A stretch of DNA of 15,284 nucleotides, taken from JBCDCP01 sp039181495. Lineage in GTDB: Bacteria > Pseudomonadota > Alphaproteobacteria > Rhizobiales > Tepidamorphaceae. How positions within the stretch are numbered: position 1 is the first letter of the stretch; every line of letters starts with the position of its first letter. The notes below the pieces were generated by a model. The model searched no databases, was not told the origin of the DNA, and was given only the letters and a program-made list of their open reading frames with translations. The translations under genes and the position numbers were made by a program. Below, piece by piece: positions 15,101 through 15,284 of the stretch. The stretch is from positions 1 through 15,284 of the forward strand of contig JBCDCP010000074.1 of NCBI GenBank assembly GCA_039181495.1, in the 5' to 3' direction.

Positions 15101-15284
15101 GTGAACCGGCTTCGTATGAACGTCATTAAGGCAGGCTTAACGGCCTTTGCCGCGTTCGGCGGACAGCATTTTCTCGCGCCATTTGCGCGGGGTGCTGGAG
15201 TCGTTTTGACGCAGCATAAACTCAAGCCCCGTTCATCCAACCAGTTCCAACCAAACAAAATTAAGGAGATCCAGCCCGAGTTAC
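15101..15284 (+). CDS. Polysaccharide deacetylase, 5' part only (runs off the window)
   Basis: An open frame runs to the window edge with no stop. The GTG at 15101 has AAGGGA eight bases upstream; ATG 15116 is the alternative, giving MNVIKAGLTAFAAFGGQHFL. The visible 61 codons match the N-terminal part of alphaproteobacterial polysaccharide deacetylases: LAPFARGAGVVLTQHKLKP corresponds to the family's ...GxGxILTLHRVRP strand with its first histidine, then FQPNKIKEIQPEL to FAPNRLLEVTPEFL. The metal-binding and catalytic NodB motifs would lie beyond the edge, so activity cannot be judged. In holdfast and related systems such an enzyme (HfsH) removes acetyl groups from GlcNAc, which fits the acyltransferase beside it. 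The call rests on the short N-terminal match and on context. Confidence 0.7.
   Translation, partial: MNRLRMNVIKAGLTAFAAFGGQHFLAPFARGAGVVLTQHKLKPRSSNQFQPNKIKEIQPEL
15126..15141 (+). promoter_or_regulatory. Exact CtrA-type box TTAA-N7-TTAAC
   Basis: TTAA at 15126-15129, seven bases, then TTAAC at 15137-15141 is the full consensus for the alphaproteobacterial cell-cycle regulator CtrA. It lies 10 bases inside the deacetylase reading frame (from ATG 15116) and about 60 bases from the divergent acyltransferase start. It could repress one gene or serve the divergent pair. Function is inferred only. Confidence 0.4.

Noticed and set aside
1..15284. CRISPR arrays, rRNA genes, riboswitches and insertion-sequence inverted ends
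   Set aside because: I looked on both strands for regularly spaced repeats, conserved rRNA segments, known riboswitch cores and transposase motifs and saw none.

Overview
The window looks like chromosomal DNA of a moderately GC-rich alphaproteobacterium. The signs are a siroheme synthase / DUF2849 / siroheme reductase gene order, a Rhodobacter-type ferredoxin-NADP reductase, HfsK/BcsL-like and HfsD/Wza-like polysaccharide genes, and one exact CtrA-type box. A stalked or budding group (Caulobacterales, Maricaulales or Parvularculales type) would fit, but the sequence does not prove the order. All functions are read from protein motifs by eye; no search was run.

Left part (1-5311): a sulfite (or nitrite) reduction locus. 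An Lrp/AsnC regulator on the minus strand faces a tight plus-strand operon: cysG (siroheme synthase), a DUF2849 gene overlapping it by 4 bases, a siroheme/[4Fe-4S] reductase 3 bases later, and 9 bases after that a single gene joining a DUF934 domain to a complete ferredoxin-NADP reductase. CysG makes the cofactor, CysI uses it, and the FNR half can feed NADPH electrons through a ferredoxin not encoded here. No cysH lies in the window. The space between the regulator and cysG carries two interlocking perfect inverted repeats, a good candidate operator.

Middle part (5312-6507): a gene-poor, visibly more AT-rich strip with a serine recombinase whose active-site helix motif is altered, a palindrome and three 13-base-spaced repeats just upstream of it, and a tRNA-Pro(GGG) on the minus strand. 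It resembles a small, decaying mobile segment beside a tRNA.

Right part (6508-15284): a Wzy-type exopolysaccharide cluster. The minus strand runs Wza-like export lipoprotein, GT4 glycosyltransferase, polyisoprenyl-phosphate hexose-1-phosphate transferase, then O-antigen polymerase/ligase-like membrane protein. Divergent from these, on plus, is a Wzc/HfsA-like chain-length protein with a degenerate, Walker-A-less kinase domain. Convergent to it is a BcsL/HfsK-type N-acyltransferase, and a polysaccharide deacetylase begins at the right edge. Together they cover lipid-linked initiation, sugar addition, polymerisation, export and N-acetyl/deacetyl tailoring, the gene set of holdfast-like adhesins. 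No Wzx flippase is seen in the window.
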